Source of the DNA: Platynereis dumerilii
Lineage: Eukaryota; Annelida; Polychaeta; Phyllodocida; Nereididae
Direction: 5' to 3'
DNA length: 64,000 nucleotides
NCBI GenBank assembly: GCA_026936325.1
Contig: JAPTHN010000076.1
Location: 372,001-436,000, forward strand
Shown here: piece by piece, positions 33,966 through 44,692 of the stretch
Layout of the letters: every line of letters begins with the position of its first letter
How positions within the stretch are numbered: position 1 is the stretch's first letter
The notes under the pieces: generated by a model
Database searches by the model: none
Seen by the model: the letters and a program-made list of their open reading frames with translations, nothing else
Told to the model about the DNA's origin: nothing
Translations under genes and position numbers: made by a program

Positions 33966-36900
33966 TCATTGAGACTTTCTGGAGACCAATTTGCGTTGTC
34001 GGCTGCGAGCCTCGCTCCTTGAGGATGTGTATTCGAACCACATGACGTTGGGTATCAGAGTTGAATCTCGTATCATTAAAAATTCTGAGACAGGCCTGAA
34101 ACAAAATGACACAACGCAATTAACTCTCAACCATTAGTGCTGCCCAATTTACTGGGGCTTACAGCTGACATGATCAACATGTTTTGGGAGCAAAATAGTC
34201 CCTATAATAAGGTTAAATCTAATGCCAGTTATCTCCTCAGTTGAGACATGACTTGTCTCAAACAAAGGGAGTTGCCAATTGTATATGCCAGTGCTGCCAT
34301 CTCACGGGACCCCTGGACTACGGGGGAGATTTCTTAGAATTATATTGAATACAGTCCTTATCACACTTAAGATTTGATGAGATATCTCTGATGGATGGAT
34401 GGATGATTGTGGCTTTACATCCTGTATTCAAGTTAGTTTATGATACGGCATCAACAAAAGTCATAGATGCAACAAACTGGCAAAAAAGACAAACTGTAAT
34501 TTTAAATAGGCAAAGTATTATTCTGGAGCTTTGTGAAGACGCAACATACTTTCTGTTCTTTCGAATAAACACATGCGGAGAGCCAGTATGGCAACGTCGC
34601 AGATCCAAAAGGCCTCAATGTGACACTAATGGTCAGACAATCAAGGCTCATCTTTCAGTTGTGACCTCAAAACTTTTTCGTCACATGCAAAAAGTAATTT
34701 TTCACCTCACATAAGCTACTGATCATTAATTTAGATCAATAATTTTTTCCAGTGCAAGATAAATAGGCCTACTCTTTTCTTTATAATTTATTGAATAGAC
34801 ATGATAGTTGAACTTACCATGAAGCTATCACAGGAAAAAATGGGGTGAATACGAACTGGACAGCACAAAACCATAAAGGACCCACGAGAGTTCCTATTAG
34901 GGAGCCCACTACCACTTGGCGGAATGTGTGGTAGCCTAGGTAAATTCTGAAAGAGTAAAGTAACTTATGTGTCAAGCATAACAAAAATCTGATGATGTCA
35001 ATATAACATGACGTTGTTGGCACAGAACCTTACAGCTGAAGTCAAAAGCATAGACTCAGAAATGGTGGAATACGTCACCACACTATACCGTAAAATGGGG
35101 TAAAGTCGGCAATCTGAGGGAAAGTTGGCTTGCTATTTTAACTCACTTAATGGCAGAAATGCCAACTTTCATCACTGACATAGGGAAAAGTAGGCATTTT
35201 GTCCTTTAAGAGGGCCAACTTTCCCCCCGGATTGCCAACTTTACCACGTTCTAGGGTACACAGTGTGATACAGGTCAAGCATGACAAGCTCAGACATTCC
35301 TGAGTTTATGCTTTTGATTTCACATGTAAGAGTTCTGGAACGACATGTGATTTCAACTGATTTTTGAAATTTTGACAAGTGATTGATTTTCCGATCATCT
35401 ACTTTAGTCATTATGTTATTTTGGGGGAGTGTTATATCACGGCAAGAACTATAGAGAACTACTTTGGGTATAAATGAATGATAGATAGATAGATATATGG
35501 TAAGTGCAGCCCTCTAAGCCCAGTTCTTGGTGCTCACGAGGGTTGACTGATGAGATGGGAGAGAGAGAGGGAGTCCTAAACATGTTACACATTTACCCCA
35601 TATGAGGGATCTTCTACTTGCCCAGCACAGACACTGTAAATGATCACAGATAAATTAAGTAATAGCTGGTGGTGCTGTGTGTTACTTACCTACTATAACA
35701 TACAAGGAGTGACATAATAAACACTATAACACATGTTAAATATTTCCAGAGGTTTTCCAGTGTGTTATAGTTGTGATGTACTCTGAAAAGACACAAAAGA
35801 GATGGTTAGAAGTCATAGGAGATGTGCAGAATTACAGATGCAAGTCAACAAGGTTTGATTTGTGATATTCGCATGACATTTCCCTAGCGGTTGAGCTGGT
35901 ATCAGTCCGAGGTCGCATTTATAATCTCAGACTGAAGCAGTTGTGCTGTAACACAATGAGAGGCACAGGTACAATTCCAGATTGAGGCACAGGTGCAATA
36001 TTCAGACTGAAGCACAGGCGCAATATGACAGACTGAGGCATGCACAGTTGCATTTATCTCAAGAATGAGTCACATGTGCAATATTCAGACTGAAGCACAG
36101 GTGCAATATCACACTGAGGCACAGGTGCAATATCTCAAGACTGAGGTACAAATGCAATATCTCAAGACTGAGGCACAGGTGAAATATCTCAAGAATGAGG
36201 CACAGGTGAAATATCTCAAGAATGAGGCACAGGTGCAATATCTCAGACTGAGGCACAGGTGCAATATCTCAAGACTGAGGCACAGGTGCAATATCTCAAG
36301 ACTGAGGCACAGGTGAAATGCAGTATCTCAAGAATGAGTCACAGGTGCAATATCTCAGACTGAAGCACAGGTGCAATATCTAAGACTAAGATACAGGTGC
36401 AATATCTCAAGACTGGGGCACAGGTGCAATCCCAGATTGAGGCACAGGTGCAATATCTCAGACTTAGACACAGGTACAATATCTGAGCTGAGACTAAAGC
36501 ACGGGTGCAATATCTCAAGACAGCGGCACAGGTGTAATCCCAAATTGAGGCACAGGTGCAATACCTCAGACTAAGGCACAGGTGCATTCCCAGGTCAAGG
36601 CTAGACATTTTCAGGGTCGCACTAAATATTCATGTTTTTAAAAATCCATTGTTACAAAGATAGCAAATAGTAATTCTTCAGAAAAAGAGTTAAGCTAATA
36701 ATTTTTCATCACAAGTTACCAGTGATGATGTTTTTGCACTGTCAGACTAAGATCATCATAAATTTTGACTGACTTAATTGTGAATATTTACATTACCTAA
36801 TAAATAAGAAGAGGACTAAATAAGTTGCGAAGAACCAGGCGAACTGAGAATGGCTGGATGGCATCCCATACTCGGTAAATACCACTTCTCTCGCTGCAAA

Positions 36901-39900
36901 TAAGAAGTGAATATTACAATTAAAATGCGTCATCCAAGATTTACAATTTCTAAAGCTTGCAATCCTAAATTAATTCTAGTAATTTGGCATGCTAATTCAA
37001 CTCCAGATAAACATCTGAAAGATATTGGACAGCTATTAAAGAGACAACTACTTCTAAAACTTTTATTTATACAAGAATTGCCAGTTAGTTATGCATTTAT
37101 TTTCACAAGTTTTCTATTTTGAAATAACTGATATCTCATCACTGCTAATGTAGATAGTAGAGATTCAAATTACCATTTTATGTGGATTTTGTACATTTTC
37201 CAACAATTACAAAAATTGTAATTGATAAATTGGAGTAATATTTTATTAACAGTATTATTAACATCTACTGATAAATTTCAATTAAACAACAATTATATGA
37301 GGTTATGACATTAAGTCTTTGATAATCTATCTCAAGACGTTGCCACCAAAGACACTAACACTCACTTCTTAACGGCCTCTGTTCCTGTATGACGTGCTTC
37401 AAAATAAGATTGAAAGCCTCGTTTAGCACCAAACCAAGGCAGTATGAGATCTGCAATCAAGAGAAGAAAATATGATTATGATTATATTTATGCAAAAGAT
37501 GATTATGAATATATTTCTATTAGTGTTGGGTCGATTTCATCGATGTATCGATGTATCATCGCCATTGCAGCTACGATACAACTATCGTGATAACAATTAG
37601 CTGACGATATATCACGATTAACTATTGCCTGAGCCCCAAAATATCACGATTATTGCGATAGAAATCGTGCCTGTAGAAGTAGTAACTGTAGTAAAGGTTT
37701 TCCCTCAGATCACGTAGAAAATAAGCTGATCTTTGCCCTGCATGCAGCCCGATTCATATCCGCCACCTTGTGTTAATGTCAAGAACTACCACATGTCTTG
37801 TAAACAAGGTATAAGTCCGAGAATCTGACTTGTTTGTTACTGAAACTGTGCAGAATTTGCTTCAAATGGATATTTGCCATTATTTGGCCTCCAAAATTGC
37901 AACTTAACTATCGTGATACACTATTGTATCGCACATGGCAATAGTTGATGATATATTGTATCGTCTCTTTGCTTAAAATTCACAATCGTTCAGCTATTGT
38001 ATCGTGGCCTCACTATCGTGGCAACTATTGTATCTCAAAATTCCCACGATACCCAACACTAATTTCTATAGCTAAATAGTCTCCCAATTTAAAAGTTTCT
38101 CTAATGAGGGGAGCATTAAAACCTACCGTATGTAAATCCCTGCGGAAAAGAATTAATGTTCCCATTCCCACCATCACAAATATGGGCAGAAGACTGCATA
38201 GTGCCAGGAACAGGCCAATGTAGTCACCTGCAATAAATAACATTCATAAAGATAATTTAACAGCTAGTGTCAGTAAATCTAAATAATGACAACTTCCCTA
38301 CCTTTACAAGTAGGCCCACCCTAAGAAAACAAAGTATCTACTATAGTTGCTGTGGCCAAGCAACATACCAGAGACACCTATCAACCTAATGAGGCTAATT
38401 ATTCACAATTAAACCCCAATATTCCTGCCATGTTTCATGAAACCAAAATTGCAAAATGGGCTTTTTGCCATTCTTCTGTCAAGCTCCAATAGCTTGAGCA
38501 GAATATTTTTATTTTAATTAGTGTCAGCCTCAGCATACAAATTCCACAATTAATGAAATTTTAGGTTTGCCTCAAAAACACTCATTGCAGTTGTCAGAAT
38601 TTGCCTTTATATGACAGATTTTAAGAACTAGTCTCCAAGTCTGCCTGGCACATTCTATGATATATATGATCATTTGTACTTATACAAATTAAAGAGGAGA
38701 AAATATTGATAATACTTAATGTCACTTTGGTCAAATTGTTTTAATAGCAATTAAGTGACTACAAATAAAGATGGTTTCCAATCAATGGCAAGCCCTTGGT
38801 ATTTGAAAATATTTCACTGCTTCATATTGTTACAGGCCCAGCTAATCAAGCAGATGTGAATCTTCAATAAATAATGAAGCTTCAAGTACATTATTGATTA
38901 TTATTAAGGCCAGCTGTACTGTTCACATGCATGTGCACATTATAAGTACCATGGTATGCATAATTGCATATTGCTAATCAAACAATACACATGCCTGTAT
39001 ATTGTGCTTATAAGCCTACATCATTTGCAATGAATGGTTGTTGGAAATGATTGGCTCTCAGTGATTAAGTTAAATTTCTCATTAAATAGTCAACCCAAAG
39101 ATGCCTCATTGAAAGGCCAAAGTTGGGCCAAAATAAAATACAAGATATTCCATTACAAATTTGGTTGTTACAGTAACTTACTGCATCGTCGATCATGTGC
39201 ATGTGATACACTTTATTCATTTCCCTATATTAACAGTTTGAGTGTTTAAAAAAAAGGCAATAGGCCTCGGTCTTGATTATTTTGTATCAAATAACCAATT
39301 ATTCCAGTCTCCATGTGCTAATTAATTTAAAATGTTTAATGTAGGCCTAAACAAATTCAACAATTTTGTGGAATCATTGTATTGCCACTATATATTCAAT
39401 TTGCATTGTACAGGATGCTGCTGATACTCTAAATAGTATCAGCAGCATCCTGTACAATGCACCAACTAGTACTGGAGTCCACCTGTACCGGACCCTGGTT
39501 AGGCCACATCTGGAGCGTACTTATCCCTTGTGGTGCATAGCCAACGCAAGCGACAAGAACAAGATAGAAAGAGTACACAGACTCTCTCTTCTCCGAGCCT
39601 CGAGAGCTATGAGCACCACTGCAACTGCCGCAATTGAGGTGATCACTGGAACAATGCCCATCCAATGTCGCCTTGACATAGTCCTTGAGACTGAATTTAC
39701 AAAAATTCTTGCCAAACCCACAGGAAATCACCTTAGACTTGAGGTTACAGAAGGCCTGGACAACTTATTCATTCCAACTGCAAAAAGCATTACTCCACTG
39801 CACATTTTAACAAATACCCTTGCAAGGTACTGCAACAAGGACTACCTCAACAAAGTTGAGCGAGACCCAGTTGAGTCGCTGGTCAGACTTACTCAAAAAT

Positions 39901-42900
39901 GTGCAAGGACAATTGACTATACCTCAGGTCTAGGTTCTGCAGGGGCCAGGACTGCTGACCAAGCCAACCGTGCTAGGATTGCTGCCGAAGCCTTCATAAA
40001 GAGTATACCACCAAGGGCTGCAATTGCGTATACTGATGGCTCAGCACTCGGCAATCCTGGTCCATGTGGTGCAGCCACAATTTGTTACCCTCAGGGAGCA
40101 AGGTCCAGTCCAATAACAATAACCGAACCGGTCTCTAAATGCAGCACAAGCTATCATGCTGAAATTGTAGCGATCTTGCTTGCCGTTAGATTCTTCTATG
40201 ACTCTTGTGTTCACGAATTTGCAAGCAGTATCTACATTCTCTCTGACTGCCAGTCAGCAATCGCAAGCGTATGCTCATCAGACATTCACCGTTCACACCA
40301 GGGCACTATTGATGAGATACGTAGATACATTGACTCGCTGTTATCTGACGGAGTAGACGTCACCTTCAACTGGATAGCTGGCCATGTTAATCTGTCTGGT
40401 AATGAGCTTGCGGATGCAGCTGCAAAACGTGCTGCAGAAGAAGCCAAAAACCAGGCAAAAGATCAGGGTGACGTTTCCCTAAGCACACTGAAGAACTCCT
40501 TCAAAAGACAAGCCACCACGAGATGGCAGTGCATGTGGAACCTATCCACATCAGCTAGGGAACTCCATAATTGGATTACAGAGGTGGCCAAATTCAAACT
40601 CCCCAGAGTTCCAAATCGTGGCCTAGAGGTCAAAATGTTAAGACTCGCCACGGGACAGACTCGTTTAAATGAAAACATGTTCAGAATGAAGCTAGTCGAC
40701 TCGCCCCTTTGTGTTTGTAGCAAATCGCTACAAACAATTGAACATGTCTTGTCTGAATGCCCCCTGTTGCATGAGAAATTGGAACAATTACATAATGGCC
40801 TTGATGCAATTTATTTCAGACATAATACTCCTCTGGATGATCGTTTAACCGGCATTAACAATTTCATTATGCCCCAAAACAAAGACAAAGAAACAAGAGC
40901 TGAAATCCACAAGCTCTTGTCCATTTTTATCAGCTCCCTGGACGCTGATAATTTTAAGACGTCTATCTCAAGGAAGACTCAGTCAAATCAATTTGACTGA
41001 ATTTTGAAATATGTCTGAAAAATAATCTCGAGAATCTCTAGCACCAAATGGCATTAGAAATAAGCCCAGTGGGTCCATTTATTACCATGCACTACTCCTT
41101 CAAAGTCTCGGTATTTTGGGACATTTTCCCTCTGTTTTATAGCAATTTTCCATGAAAAACTGACATCTTTCATGGCTCATCTGACTCAGCCCAACTGATT
41201 TGACCTAGTCTTCCATGATACCATGAAAGAGGACAATCAGTCATGTCAACATACAAATTGATTTAACCTTTTATGCTTATGCATCATTCAAAAAAATAGA
41301 AAGGTTAGTCTTAAGTAAAGCTAGGTTTCAGTGGTTTGACTGAGTCTTCCACTACAGAATCTGAGTTGCACAACGGGAACTTATGCGGTAAAAAACAGTT
41401 AAACCTGCTTTGACTGAGTCTTCCATTGAATTATCCCCCAGGCCCGTAGGCTAGGGGGGGTAAGGGGGTGATGGGTCACCCCCCCACTGGCCAAGGAGTT
41501 CCACCCAAGCTAAAAAATAAAAATGAAGAAATATAGTTTGGCCCCGGTATTTGAAGTCTGGCCCTAGTATTTGAAGTCTGACCGCGGTATTCAAATAAGC
41601 CGTGATAGTGGAACTCTCCCTTTTTTTCAGCTCTCTGGCATCGCTGTGCACAAAAAGCTTTTTCCGGAACAAGCTGACATTTTGTACCATTGCCGATTCA
41701 GTGGAGCAGGCATTCCAGGCTCCAGAACACTTAAACCATTCAAAACACTACGGATTTGCATTGCCGAGTCTTAAATGTTTAGTGGGATTGCCGCCATATT
41801 CCAGTGCTGTCAGGCTGATCAGACTGTGATACGGACCTCGGAAAATCCGGCCCATTGAAAATGCCAAGGCCGATGTTTCCGGAAATAGTTTTATTCTGCT
41901 CAACTACGCAGGAGAGCAAAAATGAGAGTTCCACTATCATGACCTATAAATAAGTTAAATATAAGTTCATTAATGAAAAAAAATTGCCAGGAAGCGTTGT
42001 TGTAGACTGTGATGATATCTGACAGTTGCCAAATTTTCAGACTAAAGTGGACCAAAATTGCCAAACATGAAAAGACTGTGGCCTGGTCCTGATCAGATGA
42101 GATCACTGCAGGGGGCACCTGTGAATTTCAGTGATGCTGCCCTCTGCTATGTTGACCTTAAAATCCTTGACCAAATTCTATTGACCAAATTCTGTTGGTT
42201 GTTGCCATGGGCATGATAGTGGAACTCTCCTTTTTCCAGCTCTTCGGTGTAACTGCGCACAAAAAAGAAGACATTGTCTGGAAACATCGGCCTCTTGTCA
42301 ATTTTCAATGGGGCCAGGTTTTCCAAGCTCCGAACACTTCTAAATCCACAGCTATGCATCGCAGAGCAAGCGGAATCCATGAATAAGGTCCAGAAGTTGC
42401 CTCAGTTGGGCTTATCCAGTGTTGTCAGGCTGATTAAAGTGTGTTATGGACCCCAGAATACAAGCTCCATCGACTCAGCATTGAATCAGCAATGGTACCT
42501 ACAACATGGCGGCTTGTTTCCGAAAAAAGTTTTAGGCCTAATGTGCACTGGGACGTCAGAGAGCAGCAAACAGGAGAGTTCCACTATTAGGCAGGGGCGT
42601 AGACCATTGGGGGATGCATCCCCCCCCCCCTAGGATTAGCCTGGGAGGATGATCATGTGATTATAGCCCCCTAGAATCTCAAATCACAACTACTTGGTGC
42701 TGAGAATTATAACCTATTATTAGCTATAATTGGCTGTCGTTGCCATAATGCTAATGGGATGCTATGATGAAAATACATGCTTCCATTTGCTCAGAATTTA
42801 CCTTCCGACAATCTAAAATATTTTGGCTTCTAGGAACTCAGGTGGTCGAAATTCCCTGTGCATGATTTCCGGCACGTTGGGCCTCGCTTATGCCAAAATA

Positions 42901-44326
42901 AGCCCCCCTACAAAATGAAAATCTACGCCCCTGCTCTCAGGCCCTATTTGCTAGTGCTTTGTAATACTCGCTGTTACTAAATACTAAAAGTATCGATTGA
43001 TTGATCCATCACATGTGGAAGTCCAACAGTACAATATTTTTAGATTGATGTTACAAATTCATTCTGTGTGGCGTCATTTTTTACCATCAAAACTACTCAG
43101 AATTTGTCTCACACGATCTGAAAACCGTTGGCTTCTGGGAGCCTAGAGCGGCCCCCAAACCCCCGGCGTTTAGTCCGCTTTAGCCTCTGTCATCACCCCC
43201 CCAACCACAGAGCAGCCTACGGGCCTGTTATCCCCTCCAAAAAGTTGTTTGTTGCGCAAGCTAAAAAGGTCAAAATGGTTTGACTGAAGCCGACTCTATG
43301 AATCTGCATAAGTCTAGTGGAAGACTCAGTCAAAGCTATGTTTTGGCTGGGCCATCCTCCATTTTCTAGTGGAAGACTCAGTCAAAGCTATGTTATGACT
43401 GAGTCTTGCACTAGAAAATGGAGGATGACTCAGCCAAAACATAGCTTTGACTGAGTCTTCCACCAGATAGGTGGCAGATTCAGAGAGTCGGCTTCAGTCA
43501 AACCATTTTGACCTAGTATGGAAATTAAAATAATGAAGCAACCGCCTTGCAGCTTCCTGGAATAGTCAGTCAAAATTACTTTATCAAATAAATTTTACGT
43601 TTTTTAAACATCATTTATGTTTCTGCACGATCACAACACCAAGCTAAACACAATGATATAACTCTCAATGAAATCAGTGGGGGGAAACAGAAGTTATCTG
43701 CTGATTTGTATAGTTTTCAGAATTTGCGGTCTGCTGAAAATTGCAAAATTTGCTATATCTGGGTCTTCCATGAGATAGACGAAGATTTAATGCCATGAAC
43801 CGGATGTTTTTATTTATCAGTGTGAACATTACTCATGTGTGACATTCAAAAATTTATTTCATGTGTGAACATTCATCAAATTCCAGAGTGACCATTCAGA
43901 CCACGAAATAGGGTCCAAAAGACAACAACAACAACAACAACTATAGTATATATTCAATTTGGTGTCACTATAGTCTATTGTTGCAACAGCAATTATGCAT
44001 CTCCATGATACAACATACCCTTGTTACAACAGTTACTGATGGCTCAATACAACAATCGCTACGCATGAATGAACACAGGTTGAGCAGTTCAACTCAGTGC
44101 ATTTTGCATTGAAGACTGCAGCCTGTTTTCCATGTTTACATTAGCACCAAAATGGAACCGCCCCCTTCTCTGCAAATACACCGACTGCATGAAAATAAAC
44201 GATATTTTAACAAAGTTGGATAACATAGCCAAGTATCACCCCTATACCTTTGACATATTCAACGTGTGTCAGTGAAACTGATGTCCATTTTTCCACATCA
44301 ATTGAAGACGGCCCTCTTTCATCCAT
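33966..44326 (-). CDS. DOLPP1: Dolichyl-diphosphate phosphatase 1, complete, 7 exons
   Basis: DOLPP1 removes phosphate from dolichyl diphosphate in the ER membrane, recycling the lipid carrier for N-glycosylation. Coding exons in transcript order are 44326-44248, 38227-38127, 37450-37366, 36893-36797, 35782-35690, 34946-34818 and 34095-33966. All introns are GT/AG and phases join. The product is 237 residues; as I recall it, the vertebrate protein has 238. The N-terminus has [14 protein letters not shown], then a membrane helix [16 protein letters not shown]. The PAP2 phosphatase motifs are present: K-x6-RP in [13 protein letters not shown] in [10 protein letters not shown], and SR-x5-H in [13 protein letters not shown]. 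The C-terminus [17 protein letters not shown] is family-typical. The start is the only ATG ahead of the conserved N-terminus. Intron 1 (6.0 kb) holds a LINE and a hAT-like element; other introns hold MITEs and a minisatellite. It is divergent from INO80E. Confidence 0.93.
34118..34325 (-). repeat. Dispersed repeat family S, copy 2
   Basis: Inverse copy of 5855-6065, in DOLPP1 intron 6. It ends about 23 bp from the exon 7 acceptor, so the pyrimidine-rich tract of that acceptor follows the repeat almost directly. No sign that splicing is disturbed. Confidence 0.7.
35086..35258. mobile_element. 173-bp MITE in DOLPP1 intron 5
   Basis: Ends TACCGTAAAATGGGGTAAAG and (complement) TACCCTAGAACGTGGTAAAG continue as GTYGGCAATC...GGGAAAGTTGGC, giving arms of about 45 bp with mismatches. 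No coding capacity. Confidence 0.75.
35940..36602 (+). repeat. 24-27-bp minisatellite in DOLPP1 intron 4
   Basis: Tandem units with core GAGGCACAGGTGCAATATCTC followed by AAGACT, with lengths alternating between about 24 and 27 bp. Open frames on both strands reflect the 3-fold period. Spacers are not unique, so this is not a CRISPR array. Confidence 0.9.
37521..38061. mobile_element. 541-bp hAT-like MITE in DOLPP1 intron 2
   Basis: Ends TAGTGTTGGGT on both strands, flanked by perfect 8-bp duplications ATTTCTAT at 37513-37520 and 38062-38069. The interior is rich in TATCG/CGATA words, densest near the two ends, as for subterminal hAT repeats. Its right end lies 65 bp from exon 2. Confidence 0.93.
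39402..39461. repeat. Perfect 27-bp inverted repeat at the LINE 5' junction
   Basis: Arms 39402-39428 and 39435-39461 are exact complements around a 6-nt spacer. The right arm is the first LINE-coding sequence kept by the truncated element; the left arm is its inverted copy at the junction with flanking DNA. Confidence 0.9.
39435..41090 (+). mobile_element. 5'-truncated LINE with RNase H domain
   Basis: Forward-strand LINE fragment in DOLPP1 intron 1, antisense to the gene. It keeps the end of the reverse-transcriptase region, an RNase H domain and a C-terminal zinc-knuckle-like motif, then a short 3' UTR of uncertain end. LINEs with a C-terminal RNase H of this kind belong to the I group (I, Nimb and relatives); the exact clade is an inference. 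Confidence 0.8.
39441..41000 (+). CDS. LINE polyprotein, C-terminal part with RNase H
   Basis: An uninterrupted frame of about 520 codons. The first part ([19 protein letters not shown], then [12 protein letters not shown]) is the region after the LINE reverse-transcriptase palm. RNase H follows with its four acidic catalytic residues in context: [38 protein letters not shown] and [11 protein letters not shown]. The domain would remove RNA from the RNA/DNA hybrid during target-primed copying. A C-terminal C-x-C-x8-H-x4-C motif ([17 protein letters not shown]) follows. The true N-terminus, endonuclease and palm are missing through 5' truncation. Because no stop interrupts it, the insertion is probably young. 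Confidence 0.85.
   Translation, partial: SSILYNAPTSTGVHLYRTLVRPHLERTYPLWCIANASDKNKIERVHRLSLLRASRAMSTTATAAIEVITGTMPIQCRLDIVLETEFTKILAKPTGNHLRLEVTEGLDNLFIPTAKSITPLHILTNTLARYCNKDYLNKVERDPVESLVRLTQKCARTIDYTSGLGSAGARTADQANRARIAAEAFIKSIPPRAAIAYTDGSALGNPGPCGAATICYPQGARSSPITITEPVSKCSTSYHAEIVAILLAVRFFYDSCVHEFASSIYILSDCQSAIASVCSSDIHRSHQGTIDEIRRYIDSLLSDGVDVTFNWIAGHVNLSGNELADAAAKRAAEEAKNQAKDQGDVSLSTLKNSFKRQATTRWQCMWNLSTSARELHNWITEVAKFKLPRVPNRGLEVKMLRLATGQTRLNENMFRMKLVDSPLCVCSKSLQTIEHVLSECPLLHEKLEQLHNGLDAIYFRHNTPLDDRLTGINNFIMPQNKDKETRAEIHKLLSIFISSLDADNFKTSISRKTQSNQFD
41603..41939. mobile_element. Nested MITE with TGATAGTGGAACTCTC ends, copy 1
   Basis: The inverted ends are 15-16 bp and nearly perfect. 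The interior shares AGCTCT-TGGC/CGGT...GTGCACAAAAA-like text and CATTGAAAATG-like text with copy 2. No clear target duplication. Confidence 0.7.
42214..42589. mobile_element. Nested MITE with TGATAGTGGAACTCTC ends, copy 2
   Basis: Same orientation and ends as copy 1, diverged inside. It stops two bases before the next MITE, suggesting insertion of one beside or into the end of the other. Confidence 0.7.
42592..42933. mobile_element. 342-bp hAT-like MITE
   Basis: Inverted ends CAGGGGCGTAGA and TCTACGCCCCTG are perfect complements. The flanks CTATTAGG and CTCTCAGG agree at 6 of 8 positions, consistent with an aged 8-bp duplication. Confidence 0.8.
43267..43514. repeat. 248-bp foldback with about 115-bp arms
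   Basis: Arms run from AGGTCAAAATGGTTTGACTG to its complement and contain TGACTGAGTCTTCCA and the TAGAAAATGGAGGATG block. A smaller palindrome of the same GACTCAGTCAAAGCTATG text occupies the centre. Related TGACTGAGTCTTCCA words occur at 41200-41430, beyond the hAT insertion. Confidence 0.85.
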
Positions 44327-44692
44327 CTTCCCCACGTTGACCTCTGCAAATTATGGCCTTTTAAAAATTCAGGAAAGGAATATACTCAATTTAATATATA
44401 CATGTATAAACCATGAATATAGAAGAAACGTTACAGGTAAGTATAATTTTTTGGGAAATGTAATAACAAAATTAATACATAATTTTTGTTCACGAGGTCA
44501 CAAAATTTTTAGTTCTAAAAATTATCAGAAGATGTCACAAACTAATTTTTACGCCACCTCGTGATAATATTTCGCAAATATTTTAATGGCGTCCAAACAT
44601 TGGGAAGGTTTTTGATGGAAAAACATTAATTTTCACGGATTTTGACGTTTGTAGAAGAGAGATTTATTGGTACTGTTGATTTCCTGAAAGTC
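44327..44692. promoter_or_regulatory. Bidirectional promoter region DOLPP1/INO80E
   Basis: The 366 bp between the two start codons must hold both promoters and 5' UTRs if transcription starts near the coding sequences. It is AT-rich and not a CpG island. A good donor-like CAG|GTAAGT occurs near 44434-44442 on the INO80E strand, so a 5' UTR intron is possible. No canonical TATA box is at a convincing distance on either strand. Confidence 0.65.

Larger units (their letters stand above)
41439..43227. mobile_element. 1.8-kb hAT-like element, non-autonomous, with nested MITEs
   Basis: Perfect 14-bp inverted ends CAGGCCCGTAGGCT and AGCCTACGGGCCTG, flanked by perfect 8-bp duplications TTATCCCC at 41431-41438 and 43228-43235. 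There is no transposase frame. It contains two copies of a MITE (41603-41939, 42214-42589) and a separate hAT-like MITE (42592-42933). It was inserted into a repeat unit rich in TGACTGAGTCTTCCA that continues on both sides. Confidence 0.9.

Noticed and set aside
35940-36602. CRISPR-like array of ~21-bp repeats
   Set aside because: The spacers are themselves repeated (AAGACT-type), the genome is animal, and the tract lies in a DOLPP1 intron.
44250-44564. Forward frame of 104 codons upstream of INO80E
   Set aside because: It overlaps DOLPP1 exon 1 on the other strand and crosses the promoter region without protein-like features.
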